Assembly: GCA_037043235.1 (NCBI GenBank)
Contig: JAWRVZ010000110.1
Coordinates: 2,081,501-2,145,500, forward strand
Origin: Rhodeus uyekii
Taxonomy: Eukaryota; Chordata; Actinopteri; Cypriniformes; Acheilognathidae
Direction of reading: 5' to 3'
DNA length: 64,000 nt
Below are positions 48,001-60,990 of the stretch, piece after piece (within the stretch, counting starts at the first letter, position 1; each line of letters starts with the position of its first letter). The notes below the pieces were generated by a model, which was not told where the DNA came from, did no database searches, and saw only the letters and a list, made by a program, of their open reading frames with translations. The position numbers were made by a program, and so were the translations under genes.

Positions 48001-50540
48001 CCAACACAACTGAATGAGAAAGGAAGGCAATTAATGGAACTTCCGCAGAGGCAGGACGCTTGAGGACATTGGGAAAAGACGGGGGTGTGCTCAGCTAATT
48101 GCTCTCCTTTGTCCATTTTAAAATAAGTCTAGGGTTGAAGGTCAAATCCCATTCACACAAAAAAGGTATTTATGTTAGACAGCTTGAGAGGAGGGAGACG
48201 AACGTCTGCTGGGTGAAGTGTTTAAATGCGAATATTTCATTTAGTCATTTACTGTAGCCCTGGTATTAAATTAAAGTAAGTGGACCATTATTTTCAATTG
48301 GATTGGATAAATACCCTTGAACAAACGATCACGGACAGTACTGAAAAACATGATAAATGTGTTCTGCTAACTATCAACTGTAACATTTGCAGTAAGAAGA
48401 GACTGAAAATTCAACAAAAATCATTCAATTATAATAGCAGTAATGAAGAAGGGCACGCTCTAATATGTCACATCCCTTGTTTTCCCAACTGATGCAAAGA
48501 TTGTCTATGCACACAGTTATTGCTCTCAGATGAGACACTATGATATAAACAGAGTGTAATAAGTTTTGCATTATTGTCTTTCAAGTTTTCTAAATAAAAA
48601 ACAAAATAAATAAGCACTTTTTATTATGAAAATGAAATTCTTTAAATGTACTGTACTTTATTAAATATGTCATATTTAATTATGGATTTTTTGGAGAACT
48701 AGGCATATCTTTATTTCAGAACTTACACTTTATGCTTATAACAAAAGAATTGTAAAAACTATAAATAAAAGTTAGTCATTTGCGCAATAGTGGTTTTATT
48801 TAGTTATCTAGTTGTTTACTTATTGTTGATGTGACACTTTCAATTAGTAGGGAGATTGAAGTCAATTATGATGACTATATCTTAATTGTACTTTGTTTTA
48901 AGCCTCTAATCCTGTTGGCAACTTACAACATTATTTTTCTACTGAATGTGAGATGAAATGTCTCGTATTACAAGCCGATTTAATAACAAGATGTGACTTT
49001 TTAAGCTAACGTCAGTCATGCATTTTTATTGTTAACTTAATGAGACAGGTCGCTGTATAAACCACAGCATTAAAAACAACATACTTTTGTTTCAGTCCAT
49101 GATTGAATACTGATTTCATAATAGTTATAAAAAGTGGCTGACTTTCACATAAATAAACAAATCATACTTACATTATAGTGATTTATTTCTACATTTATTA
49201 TGATGACAATGGTGAGGGTTTTTTTTATAGATAAGAGCATTTAATTTGCCTTCCCTGTTAATGGAAAAGTTCTGGCTCAATATCCCATAAATTTGAGAAT
49301 CATTTACTAAAGATTAAAATATAATCATAAACTAAAAAAGCTTTATAATTAAGCTGTCTTTCCAAATCTTGAGGTATATAAAAGGTTTGTAAGTTGTGAA
49401 TGATTTTTCATAAAGTAGACGTGATAAACTGTTATTCCAGATAAAAAGGAAATCAACTGCAGGAACAAACACACCTACACAGTCTCATTCCATTTCCAAC
49501 TAACCATCACGTAGAGGGGGTCGATTTAGCCTCCATTCTATAATCGCATTTGCTCATCAGACCCTAAGTACGGCGAGAGACAGTTACCCAACCACAGAAA
49601 AGCTGACCCACCAGCATGACCCACACCCTGCAGTTCCTGTGGTGGAAAGTCATCAGAGGGTTGGAGATGCTGGGGTGTGTGTTGCAGCGTTGCTTCTCTG
49701 CGGGGTTGTAGGGCTCATTAGTCATGCGGTGGTCGCTTCTCACCAAACACAATTAAGACTGCTTGCCCTCCTACAACAGATGCTGATGATGCAGAGAAGA
49801 GGATTGGTTGAACGGCCTGCGCCACTACAAAAGGACCACGGCGATGGAGGCAAAAATTGAATTTTGATAATGGAGTACATCTATTTGAGGACCTAGGCAG
49901 AGATGGCAAAAGAGCAGGAAGTGAATGGGGGTGTGCTTAGCACGGTGAAAATATAACGGTCCTATGGTATCCGATCTCAGAATTGCGCCTAAAATCTGCA
50001 AAATTACTTGTGTATATGTACAAACATTTCAAAAAATAGAATCAGCTGCAGTTGTTACATGTCACTCAACTCTAGAAAGGTCAAACGAGATTAGAAAACA
50101 CAATTACAGACCTGAGCGGTGTTATCAGTGCCTTCTATTCAACAGGTGAGGTTTTGATGCTGATATCTATATGTTCTAAGATTTTTCAAATACAAATCAG
50201 TAGCATGGCCCATTCAAAGTCTAGTGAGCTGTATATGAAGGAGGCAATTTAAGGGATAGTAAGCGTACTCTCAATTGTTCCAAATGTTCAGCAAATGAAT
50301 TATGCTGCCCAATAAAAAACCCTGTTTGGTCAAATTCTAAGGCAGCATCACATGTATTTTATTTTGTGTGTGTGTGTGGAAAAGGCAAGTTCTAAGTAAA
50401 ATAAATAATCAAAGCATTACATAAAATAAATAATAGTCAAGGAAAACATAATTAAATCAATAAATGTAATAAAAATAAATAATTCAACACTGTATTAACA
50501 GAATACAGATCAGTTATAGTAAAAAAAAGAAGTAATTTAC
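45046..50540. other. tenm3 first intron, 45.0-50.5 kb
   Basis: No gene recognised. An enhancer-like block lies at 45.55-45.72 kb, with other balanced blocks at 46.3-46.75, 47.0-47.3, 47.7-48.1 and 49.5-49.86 kb. The stretch 48.5-49.45 kb is strongly AT-rich. Short open frames have no family signatures. Confidence 0.6.
45550..45720. promoter_or_regulatory. Candidate conserved enhancer
   Basis: gcagctaattaatcctcag followed by a GC-balanced stretch with ggtgaggccctcagcgccag and catggttatggaaag. No repeat signature. Conservation untested. Confidence 0.28.
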
Positions 50541-51475
50541 TGTAATAGCAACAGAGAATTTTCAGCAACCATTTTTCCAGTTTTCAGTGTCACATGATCT
50601 CTCAGAAATCATCTAATATGCTAATTTGGAGCTCAAGTAACATTTCTTATTATTATCTCAGTTGAAAATGGCTGTGCCGCTTAATCTTTTTGTGAGAACC
50701 GTGATCAATTTTTTTATGGATTATTTAATGAATAGAAAGTTAAAAGGGTTAAAAATAAAAAGTTAAAAGTATTTTTAACATATATTTCTGTAACAGTATA
50801 ATGGTCTTTATTAATTTAATGCATCCCTGCTGAATACAATTAATAATTGTCAGGGATTCGGGAAGGATGCACAGGACGGCAAACACAAGGGAATTAAATA
50901 CACACAGGAGGAAGGGTAATTGATTGGGAAACACCTGGGACAAATCAAACTAATGACAAGGAAACGAGGAGGGAGGAGAACACAAAGACTAGACACAAAC
51001 ATACAGCCAATGCGGACGCGCATCGCCACAGGTTCACATTAGACAAAAGACGACACGCAGCTGGTGACAACCAACCTGCGCGTGCAACACCAAAACACAA
51101 CATGAAAGCATGCGGCTGAAGTAAACACGAACCGCGTGGTTACAACACTGCACAAGGACACGAGAGCATGCGGTGAGTGCGTAACATAACGAAGAGTGCT
51201 CACGACAAGGACAAACACACGGGTCATGAATGTCCGAACCCCGACACAAAACCAAGACCAAACAAGACCATCTAGGGATCGTTATACAGACAAGAGTGCA
51301 CGCGACTCGAGCACTCGAAGCCGCGCACACACACACAAAACTCGAGACATTACGGTAGTGTAAGAGCTCCGCCACAAAACCAAGAAATGACTAGACCATA
51401 TGTGGCAGAACTCTGACAATAATATCCTTTTTTAAATACTGAAAAATAAATACTTTTGAACAGTAGTGTGTACAT
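50541..51475 (+). repeat. Dispersed repeat copy split by a solo-LTR-like insertion
   Basis: The left portion (50541-50847) has ctcagaaatcatctaatatg, gaaccgtgatcaattttttt, aatgaatagaaagttaaaa and aatgcatccctgctgaataca. The right portion (51419-51475) completes the family with cttttgaacagtagtgtgta. Removing the insertion and one 5-bp duplicate rejoins the family order seen at 3690-3925. Confidence 0.75.
50848..51418. mobile_element. Solo-LTR-like element, 571 bp, 5-bp target duplication ataat
   Basis: The element begins TGTCAG and ends CTGACA, so it has TG...CA termini in a 6-bp inverted repeat. It is flanked by identical ataat copies at 50843-50847 and 51419-51423. These are the hallmarks of an LTR retrotransposon, and with no internal region it is best read as a solo LTR left by recombination. 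It is far more CpG-rich than its flanks. Orientation is uncertain; a tatttaattc motif on the minus strand at 50900-50891 could be a TATA-like element. The open frame at 51034-51375 (minus) lies within it and is not a gene. Confidence 0.75.
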
Positions 51476-53595
51476 TCATAGATTTTTTTATTTATATTAT
51501 ACAGTATGTTACAGTTTAATGCTGTTAAACTAGCAAAACTCTACCATCAAACTCTTGAAATCAATTGTGAGTCCGGTCTATTTGTGGCTGCCTATGTTGA
51601 CTGTTCCAAATCTGTCACTTACAAGGTTCCGAGACCATCAGGATGCTGCCTAGGCAGTAGACAGAGGGCAGTGAGGCAGCTCACCAGGTTTTGGAACAGA
51701 GCTTCTGTTTTTAAATGTGTAGGGAATGTTTGCTTAACAAGGGATGAACGGATAACAGAACAGATAGGGCTGCAGATGACACTTACGCAAGGCAGTCTTT
51801 AAAAGAGCGTACTTTAAAAAGTCTTGCTTCCACAGATTAGGATAAGTGGTAACTCTTTTAGGACTGAATCAGAACACTGATATGACAGACCCTCCCCTTA
51901 ATTACTACTGTAGGAGCCTCAGTGGCAGGCCTGATTTTATTCAAAATGTCAATGTGCCCACTTGGGAAATGAATGGGGGAAGGGAAGGAAAAAACTAAAT
52001 TGAGAACAAATGCAGAAATGTTGATGTCAACAGTATTTTAGAGCGCTGTGGGACTCTTCCGCAACACAAAAGACAACAACATATATCATATCATGCTGTT
52101 TGTGGTTTTTAACTAAGGAGTTTCTCGATTCATTGTGAAGACAGAGAAAGACACCATAAAAGAGAGAGGAGGGTTGTTTGTGTTTCAAATTAAGCAATAA
52201 GATGTGTGCTAATAGTTATAAGATGCTGAGCTATGGCGCAGTAGTTTCTGAATACAACACTGTCTCTCTCTATACTCTTTTACTCTCTCTGACATGAATA
52301 CAGCCACTACCAATAAAGTAAAATATGCAAATATTATCTTAAAATCTTGAGCCAGGCTTTATAAGACAGATCTTTTTTCTTGTTTGGTGAAGTACAGGAT
52401 CTCGTTGAGTACAAGAGCCCATTTCGACCATTACCCTGGCAAGACACCTGTAGCTTACAAGCTGTCGCCATGTCAACGGTAAGAATGAAAGAAAAAGGGA
52501 AAGCGATGCAGGAAATCAGTGTGGGGAAAAGAAAACTCCATTTCAGGGAACGGGAGTGTGAGAGAAACCTAGTCGAGCTCATTGGAGGGGCAGGAATGCT
52601 GAAAGGCTGTTGAAAGCTTTTCAGTTACAGGCTCCGTGAAGAGATGTACATCTCACAACATATGACGCAGTTATTCAAACCTTTCCTTAGAGATGGTAGG
52701 TGTTGAAAAAAGGAGTATAAAAATATAAAGTGAGTGTGTCAATAACACTCTAACCCAGGTGTTTGAAGAAGCATCTGGTTAACAAAGTAAGAGATGACAA
52801 TCACTAAAACCGCAACAACGGCTACAAATCATTCATTGTAACCACACAGCGAAAACTAATACACAACAGTGTTTTCCCACTTGGTCCTCTTTAAAATAAC
52901 CAACTCAGAGCCCATGTATGTGAAACACCCAGTTGAACATTATCGTAACATGAAAGTGATGATTATATGACAAGACATGAATATATTTATACTTAGAAGG
53001 TAGAAGAATCCTGTTGTCTTAGATTAATTGTGTTAACTAAAAATATCACAAGTTTAATTGTAATACATTTTTAATCAACTGATAGCCTGCGGCTTCAAAA
53101 AAAAAAGTGTAACACTGTACTTCACTTGATATTTGTTGCCATTTCCTTTATATTTTGCATTACAAAGTAAGCTTGAGCTCAGGTGGAAACCTTTGAAATG
53201 ATGTTCATTATTGTACAGCAAAGAGGTCAGATTTATTTGGATTACACAGATGTAAAATAAAACCAGGAGTGTCGACAAGACCCTTAAAATAAACAAGTAT
53301 GAAAACACTCGAATTTGTAATACCTAATTTACATTCCGGAGGGAAGTTGAGACTGTTATGTCCAAAAACTTGTCAAACCACATGCGAGCCACACATAGTC
53401 GTTATATAAGCTTTGTTACTTTGTGGCTTCAATCAGTGTCTTCAGCTCATAAAATGTATCTGACTGGAGTCTAATGCACATTCTACTGTCGTCCATCTTA
53501 ATTACATTGAAATGCACTTAGTGCCATGCAAATGCGTCGCAATCCAACTGCTTCAATGTAGTACCAATTGTCCTTCACTCTTCACTCGCCTGGGA

Positions 53596-53615
53596 CTCTG
53601 TCATTAATGACAGAG
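53596..53615. promoter_or_regulatory. 20-bp perfect palindrome with TCATTAATGA core
   Basis: ctctgtcattaatgacagag is its own reverse complement. The core TCATTAATGA resembles a paired homeodomain dimer site. It lies in a repeat-free, balanced block. Confidence 0.5.
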
Positions 53616-54468
53616 GAGTGCGCTGAGCGGTCACTGAGGCAGGCAGATGAAATTATCCCTCTGTTACTTGTGTGTTACGGCTGGACGGTGCTGAGAGCAT
53701 CAGTGAGGAGTCCAGTGCCTCCTCTGATTCTTTAAGGAATGTGGGTGGGAAAACAGTAGAGATATTAGGTGTCGCTGATGGAGGACGACAAGCTCAATGA
53801 GTAGAGCAGCAGGTTTTAATTCCCTCAAAATACGAGCTTCAAACTTTATCTCTCTGTCAAATGACACAATATTTATATTTAACTCTTTCTTTCAGAGCAA
53901 ATATACATGGAGAGGTCAGTAATAAGTAGTTAACATGCACATATGCTAGAGGAAGCAGAGCTACAACTGTGCATTTGCATAACCGGGTATAAATTCAAGA
54001 CAAAAGTGTTGAATCAAAGAACTTTTTTTCCAGTTCTGATATTCTCCAGTCTGACTGTACAAGCCACGATCAAGCTGCACAAACTGCATGTAATCTAAAT
54101 GTAATAATAATGATTCCGTCATGCCAAAAAAAAACCCTTCCAACACTGCACCACACACACAGCCTACTACTTTTGATAAAAAGCAAATCATGATCATCCA
54201 GCTCAGCTTAACTTAAGGAAAGATAAAGTGTGACTAAATTCCTAAAGATAAAGTGGAAACTAAAGTATTCTATTCATTCTAAGGTTTGCATTCAGTTTCC
54301 TTGGTGAAAGCAATTTGAATGACTTGTATAGGAAACATCCTCTTTCCTCCGAAAGCAAATGGATTTCTCCCCTTTTAGTAGAGCATTCAGTCCGGGCCAT
54401 TGTACAATGTCCAGGAAATCAATGCAAGTTTTTATTTTTTTTCACTGTAATTCTTTTTTTCTCTCCTT

Positions 54469-54496
54469 CACACACACACACACACAAACACACACC
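54469..54496. repeat. (CA)n microsatellite, interrupted
   Basis: cacacacacacacacaaacacacac, followed by more ca-rich sequence to about 54512. Confidence 0.9.
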
Positions 54497-55026
54497 TACA
54501 CCCACACGAGCAGGGCTCACACCCACGCACACCTGATGTAACCTGGCAGACATTGCCAGTAGAGTGAGCCATCAGAGGGAGATCACGCCCGGTCTAAACC
54601 ATCTCCCAGCTGGCTGCGTGAGCTGGGCCCGTCTGGCTGGAAGCTACAGATTAATTAACAGTGTGCCATGAGAGCACCGCACAAGTGTGTGTGGAGGGGG
54701 CGAGGTGTGTGACATTCAGCCCGGCCTGCTTACGCACCCGGCAAGCTCTGGATCTCACGTCTCTCCACCCTCGCCATCATCATCATGGCCTCACGGTCTC
54801 ACCCCGTCTGCTCAGTGACTGACGCCAATCGCCTCCCAATCAGGACAGATAAAGAAACATCGCTTTGAGAATGTACAGCAGGGGTGCGAGAGCAATGAGT
54901 CCTGCAATAAATAGCCATTGTGAAGAAAACAATTCAGTTTTTTTTTTTAACACAGAAATTGTTTTATTAAACTGAATTGCATCTTTCATATACTGTATAT
55001 ATTTATGTAGCAGAGATCCTGTGGAA

Positions 55027-55076
55027 ACAAACCCGCGGGTCATTTTTGGGTCGCGACCCAGCAGTTGGGAACCACA
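55027..55076 (-). mobile_element. hAT-Charlie-like terminus
   Basis: On the minus strand the block starts tgtggttcccaactgctggg followed by tcgcgacccaaaaatgac, typical of hAT-type ends (usually cagtggttc). It includes a 14-bp palindrome tgggtcgcgaccca. Partner end not found. Confidence 0.5.
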
Positions 55077-57654
55077 GATCTAGTGAAAATTGTAATGAAA
55101 ATTGAATTTTCATGCAGTACCCAAACCAACTATACTGCATTTTGAAGTTAGCTAACCACTGTGTCCATAGCAACAAGCAGAAAAATATATTTCTGTTTAG
55201 CTTTGAATGGGGCTAACGGGGTTCAAAGAAAACTCCAGCTTAATGACAGAGGAAATATCTAACACATTCTGAATTTGCACATCAATAGGGAGACAAATCG
55301 AGCGTCCTCTCTTCCTCCTGTAACATATACAATAGACAGAGCGGCAGTTCAGCTGTGACTGAAACCCAAGATACATGTTCTCCGAATCATCGGGCAAAAG
55401 ACTGTCCCTGCTACCCTCTCAAAATCTTTCGTAACACCCATTCTCATTAGAGGGATGGAAAAACTTGGGGAACGGATCGATGTTTTCATTTTTCAAGTGC
55501 TTGTATCCATTAGACGGGTAAAATTCATCCATCAAGCAAATTCCTTTCTGGTTAGGCCCTGTCGCTTTAACAAGTAGCGAGCTCAATGTGCAAGATGTAT
55601 TGCTCTCCATTTCACTAACCTTCATTACGTCTTTCATGTGTCTCTCACCCCCTCTTGCTATCTCTCTCTCAAAGGATCTGATTGGCTGGAGACACTACCT
55701 GCCATGTTCTGTAGCACACAGTGCGAGCAGTGAACCTCTCATGTTCTTCGCATTAATTCAAACGCCTTTTCTTACAGAAATCATTTGGCATGAATTATAT
55801 ATGACAGCCCCTTTTACCTCCTCACTTAGGGGAAAATATAATTCTATAATTTGGTGGTTTTCATATGGTATTTAAAGCAATATTGAGTGGGCCTTCCTGT
55901 AAAGCTGAAACTAATGGGAAAAGGGGTTACTGCATTCCAAAAGTAAGTGCTCATAAAGTTATGTTGAAACACATAAATTACAGTGGCAAAAAATGTCATC
56001 ACAGCCATTAGAAAGACGAATCCCTCATCCCGGCCTCTCCACCTCTGTGATCTTAATCCAAAGAAAGCTATCAAGAGGACTGTACTGTTTCAATTTCTAG
56101 AGCTAATGCTAAAAAAGAAAAAAGACAAAAAAGCGTGGTAAATTACGGGGCACCGAATACTTTCAGACAACATATCGCAAGAAAAATGTCTCCAGCGTCT
56201 GCAAAAAAACCCTGTTCCAGCTGAATTTTATTTAATATTATTATTTTTGTTAAATTGTTTAAATTTAGCTGGTAAAAATGGCTTTTGGTAGAGCAAAAAA
56301 CAACAAAAAAATAAGCATTAATGGCGAAAACCTTTGCACCTGAGCTACTGTGGGATAAAGTGGGTGGTTATTTGAATAGTAAAAAAACTCAGCTTGCTCA
56401 CAGTCTCGGCTCACGGAGGAGACAAAAGCCTTACTCCTCTCCTTAATGAACATATCTGCCGCGGAACGCTGCAGCTGGACTTAAAAGGTTACGTGGGGCT
56501 GGCCATACTGGTCACAAAGCTGCGCCCGCAGGAATGCTGAATCCTCTCCAAGAAAGCCGAAAGGAGTTGCGGGGGGGTTTGGATTGGCTGTATCAGTGAC
56601 AAAAGGGAAGACTGATGGCCTCACCAAGAACCAGAAAGACCTTTGCGCGAACCCGTCTTTTGACATGGGAGAGCACGGTTCATGTTTACATCCCTCCCTC
56701 AAACATCCTCACACACTTATACACAGCGGCCTCCATTTTATTTACTGTGGCTCTCATAAAATATGGATGCCAAACAAGATACTGAAGGACACATGAGAAC
56801 AAAATGGGAACAATGAAGTATAAAATATCACAGCATCTGGCGCTTGGTGAACTATGACCACTGACTTGCTCAAATATGTATTTTCCTTTCAATCATTTAT
56901 TGCCTGGTAAATTATCACTGAGCGAAAAAAAAGAAACAAAAGAAACAGTTTTGCTTCTCCGGTAATGAAAGCATTTTATACATGTAAACCTGTATTCACA
57001 TCAATAAATCTTGACGGTCTAAATGTACGACATATATATTATTACTAAAGGCCATAGAAGAATGATAAACTGCAAAAATGTAGTACAAAGCATACCTGTC
57101 TCTCGAGTCCAATGAATCAGGATTTTAAGAGGTCATTGAAGAAGTAGACTGTCTGTGATGAGAAGTCCTCACCTTGTGCCAGCTGCCGCGGAGTGAAGTG
57201 CATGAGAACTTAAAAGGTGAAGCATCATAAGGTGGGTGTTGTAAGGCACCGACACACACACACACAACTGACCTGTCCTATTCTATAAAAGTGTCTGACG
57301 GCAGGTATGCCGTAAGCCAATCCAAACTCAGCACCCCACATAGGACGTACAGGTAGATTCAAACGGAGCAGAGCACTGGGACACACGTTCAGTCAGGAGA
57401 GGACAAGTGTGTCAAGAAAGAATTTATAAGAACACACACACGGCTACTGTTCAACTGTACTGGGTCAGTAAGATTTATATGTATAAAACATTTATTGGTT
57501 ATTTATGATTACATCACTAAAAATTTATCAAAAGTAGCTATAAAGTATTTTTCTTTTTTCAAATAAATGTTGTTCTCTTGAATCAAAGTATCATGAAAAA
57601 TGTATCAGAGTTGGGGATCCTAATACTTAGGTACCAAACCAAAATTTGACACTG

Positions 57655-57805
57655 GAGACTAGAGTAATGCATCACAATAATAAATTACATTTTAAAATAT
57701 ATATAAATATAAAATGGCTACTTTAAAATTTTTTTTACTGTATTTTGATTAAATAAATGCAACCTTAGTGAACATAAGCATAACAACCCCAAAATTTTGG
57801 ACAGA
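57655..57805 (+). repeat. Dispersed repeat copy
   Basis: Contains actagagtaatgcatcac, aataaattacattttaaaat, tgattaaataaatgcaacct and tagtgaacataagca in family order. Related to the copies at 14.7 and 31.0 kb; it may begin further left, near 57560. Confidence 0.7.
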
Positions 57806-57984
57806 AACACACACACAGCATTATTTTAAATTGCATCAATACAAGGCATTACAAGTAAAAGCTGAAATATGTAAAGGAATATGAGGGATGAAAATAATGT
57901 TCCTGTCAAAATAGATGAGTTTTTTAATGTGCAATCTGCAATTAACTAAAATCTCAGGTGTTTTGGTCACTAGTCATATGTGGT

Positions 57985-58185
57985 AAAGGCAAATTTTGTG
58001 TCATTTTATGTTTTATGCATGTGCTTTTAGACAATGTGAAAGTTAAGCAAGCTACTCAGCATTAAAGAAACACATCAGGAATCTGGGTTCGACTCCAGCT
58101 TGTGTCAAGTTCTGATCATTATCCTCATATCTCCCTCTAATATACTATAAATAATTGCTAAAAAGCCTTCAACAGATACAAATAC
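57985..58185 (+). mobile_element. Decayed tRNA-derived SINE, second family
   Basis: Contains gacaatgtgaaagttaagc, actcagcattaaagaaaca, an exact B box GGTTCGACTCC (58086-58096), then cagcttgtgtcaagttctga and a tail with ccctctaatatactataaat and aaaagccttcaac. The B box and following text match cyprinid SINEs. The A box is not clear. Confidence 0.6.
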
Positions 58186-59782
58186 TTCAATGAATCAACT
58201 ACCACTGACAACTGGTAAATTCTTTCGTTACTATTATACATTTATTTGGCACATACAACTCGACAGTTGGCAGCAAATCATATAGCACAGCGTAACAACA
58301 CCAAGCCCCCATTGCATAATAACGGTTATCAAATATAAATTTTCACAAGATAGCAAAAATATTGTTAGACGAACAAAGGAGAAGAAAGAAAAAACAGATT
58401 TAAGGTTGGAGGTGGAGCCAACTTTAAAGCTGCCGTTATTTCCCTGTTTCACACTCGACAGAATTCACACAATCTTTGTCTTCCGCACTGGTCGCACTGC
58501 ATATTTCACCAAAAAGACATACGTTTGTATGTAACACACCAGATCTGTCCAACTTTTTTGATGCAACTGGAACATTTTATTTATTTATTTGCCAATCCCA
58601 AAGTGTTGCCAGCCCAAGCTGGTGGTTTTTGCAGTTTGTTTATCACTGACCATCACAGAGGCGCCAGTGTGAAATAAAGTATTTTTAGATGTTGACATAA
58701 TGGCTCGAAGAGGGAGGAGACCATGAATTTTTCATAGCGGCTCACAGGGAGAGGTCATTCGCCACTCTTCGCTATAAAAGAGGGGAGAAAAAAGAATTTA
58801 CAGAAGGCTGCAAGTGGATTTCACCCTCTCTGGAAAATAAACTGATCAGCCAAGTACAGCGACCCAAAGACACACAGACACAAAACCCTACTGAACATTG
58901 AAAAATGGATTCCCTCATCGTCCCGCTGTTCTGAAACAAACACAGACTGAAACCTCCTTTTGCCTAATACCTGTGACACTCTCCTCAAATTCCCAGCAAA
59001 CACAAGCAGCTACCATCTTTTCAACACTATGCTGACAAGTCAACTTTGTCTTTTAGGAGGCAACAATGAGAAAAGGATTGTCAATTTTTTTGCTAGTTTC
59101 CATGCGAATGGATTTGTTTTGTAATCTGTAATGGCATTACTATACAGTTAGCGGTCCGTTTTACCATTTAAAAACTATTTACATCTTTGGCTGCCTCTGA
59201 AGAGTAGATTCCAACCAGAGTGCGCCCGTGTGTATGCCTGTGTATAATCCTATTTGAAGTATTCCCCGCTTTTTCAATGCGTTGAGGAGTTGAGCATAAA
59301 TCAGAGTGACAGACTTAAAAGAAAAGGCTTTGCATTAAAGAGCCTAGGTCAAGGGGATGGGTCTTAAACACAGACAACTCCTTTCTTCCCTGAAATATTA
59401 GCACACTCGGACCGTTAGGAGACGAGTGAAAGTGCACAGCTCTAAATGTCAATTAAGCAGCACAACAGAGGTACATCAATACGCTCGAGCTGTTCACTTT
59501 AGCTCTGCGACGTCTGTGTGACGTTTTCATTTCATTTCGTTTTAACACTGCATCCAGTCACACAAGTCACGAACATTATTTGAAATCTCACCTCTCCTCT
59601 CGATACGTTATGATGCAGCTAGGCCCGTGGTTCTACGGCTGTCGTTTGGCATGTGCACTCAAGTCAGTGAGCTTTGAGCCGGTGTTATGTTGCAGGCAAA
59701 AACGGCAGTGTCTCCCTCTTTAAGCATGGCTGGGCAGCAATGAGCCTACTCCAAATGTTACACGCCATTCAGGCCCCTTCGG

Positions 59783-59833
59783 CGCGCGTGCGCGTGTGTG
59801 TGTGTGTGCGTGTGTGTGTGTGTGTGTGTGTGC
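59783..59833. repeat. (GCGT)/(GT)n microsatellite
   Basis: Begins gcgcgcgtgcgcgtgtg and continues as gt with one gc interruption. The alternating purine-pyrimidine CG/TG run favours Z-DNA. Confidence 0.93.
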
Positions 59834-60009
59834 ACTATGCGATGTCGGCTCACAATTGTTCATGCGCTACATTTAACAAGCTGGTGAATCGTTCCCATAC
59901 CATCCGAAAGGAAGTGTTGAGATATGAATAGTCACATCCATATACAAGTACACACAAACCGTTGTGTCAAAGCAACAATGTCTATTTATCTGTTCTCGAT
60001 AATTGTGCT

Positions 60010-60370
60010 CCTGAATATTATCAATCATGTTAGAGTGTTATTGCCTTGAAAATGAAAATTACATGAAAATAAATGTTTCTGCAATTAACTGTCATGCCTT
60101 CCATTGACAGGGAAAGATTAAAAAGAAGACACTGACTAATTGGGCTTTGAATAATGAAATGATATGTATGCTGACTTTTAAGCAGGTGTGAAAGCAGAAG
60201 CAACAAGGAGATGATAAAACATCTGGCCACACTGGACAGGTTCTGTCAATCAATCCTCCCTCGGTGAATCCCATTACCATGACAACCCCCAGCCAATAAC
60301 ATCTGTACTGGCCTTCATGAGGAAAGGAGGGCCACTATATGTGACAATATTAGCATCATTACAGTAACAA
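60010..60370. promoter_or_regulatory. Candidate conserved enhancer
   Basis: Repeat-free block with gcaattaactgtcatgcc, ccattgacagg, gactaattgggctttgaat (TCF/LEF-like ctttga), tctgtcaatcaatcc and ccattaccatgacaac. Dense Meis/Pbx-like TGTCA and CAAT elements. Conservation untested. Confidence 0.33.
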
Positions 60371-60684
60371 ATGGTGCTCTCTTGCTTCTTTTATTTGATG
60401 TGAGATCAAACATGCACACACTCTCTCCGTCCCACACACTGCGGCCTGCCATAGGTCTTTAAAATAAATACTGTTTCTGTCATGATATAAATGACACTTC
60501 AAAGTTTGAAAGTGCTCCTATCAATCACTCTAACTTTAATGTGAAATAATAAAATCAGTTCAAGTTTTTTTGTTGTCTGTTTCTTCCCCCCTCCCTGTCT
60601 CCCAAGTGAACAAAGGCCAAGTTCAAGGCAACATAAAAAATTGATTTCAGCTACACTTCAGATTAGTCAAAGGTCTCTCGGTAT

Positions 60685-60685
<1 letters not shown>

Positions 60686-60742
<57 letters not shown>
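60686..60742. repeat. (CA)28 microsatellite
   Basis: Perfect ca tract of 57 bp, the longest in the window, abutting the dispersed repeat to its right. Confidence 0.97.
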
Positions 60743-60744
<2 letters not shown>

Positions 60745-60990
60745 GGCTTCCATGTTTTATGGGGATTTAATCCCCATAGACATACTGATTTTTATACTGT
60801 ACAATATGTATATTCTCTCCTCTACCCCTAAACCTTTATGCATTATTATATTTTCAAAAACACATTACTTAGTATGATTTATAAGCGTTTTTTTTTTGCT
60901 CATGGGGCCCCCACAAGGAAAAAGACTTTGGATATTGCCATCCTTGTGGGGGCATTTTGTCCCCATAATGTAGGGTTTACCAGGACCCTA
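60743..60990 (+). repeat. Dispersed fish repeat with tggggacatt/ccccat motifs
   Basis: Starts ctggcttccatgttttatgg then ggatttaatccccatagaca, continues with tttatactgtacaatatgta, ctctacccctaaaccttt and tagtatgatttataagcg, then ccttgtgggggcattttgtc and cccataatgtagggtttacc. This matches a very common fish repeat that usually sits beside CA tracts, as here. Confidence 0.75.

Larger units (their letters stand above)
51476..57654. other. tenm3 first intron, 51.5-57.7 kb
   Basis: No gene recognised. It holds balanced blocks at 52.35-52.62, 53.55-53.83, 54.54-54.84 and 55.4-56.1 kb that may be regulatory, a CA tract at 54.47 kb, and a hAT end at 55.03 kb. Confidence 0.6.
58186..60742. other. tenm3 first intron, 58.2-60.7 kb
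   Basis: No gene recognised. A balanced, repeat-poor region with a candidate enhancer at 60.0-60.37 kb and two microsatellites. Confidence 0.55.

Noticed and set aside
51034..51375. 113-codon open frame, minus strand
   Set aside because: It lies entirely inside the solo-LTR-like element and has no recognisable domain.
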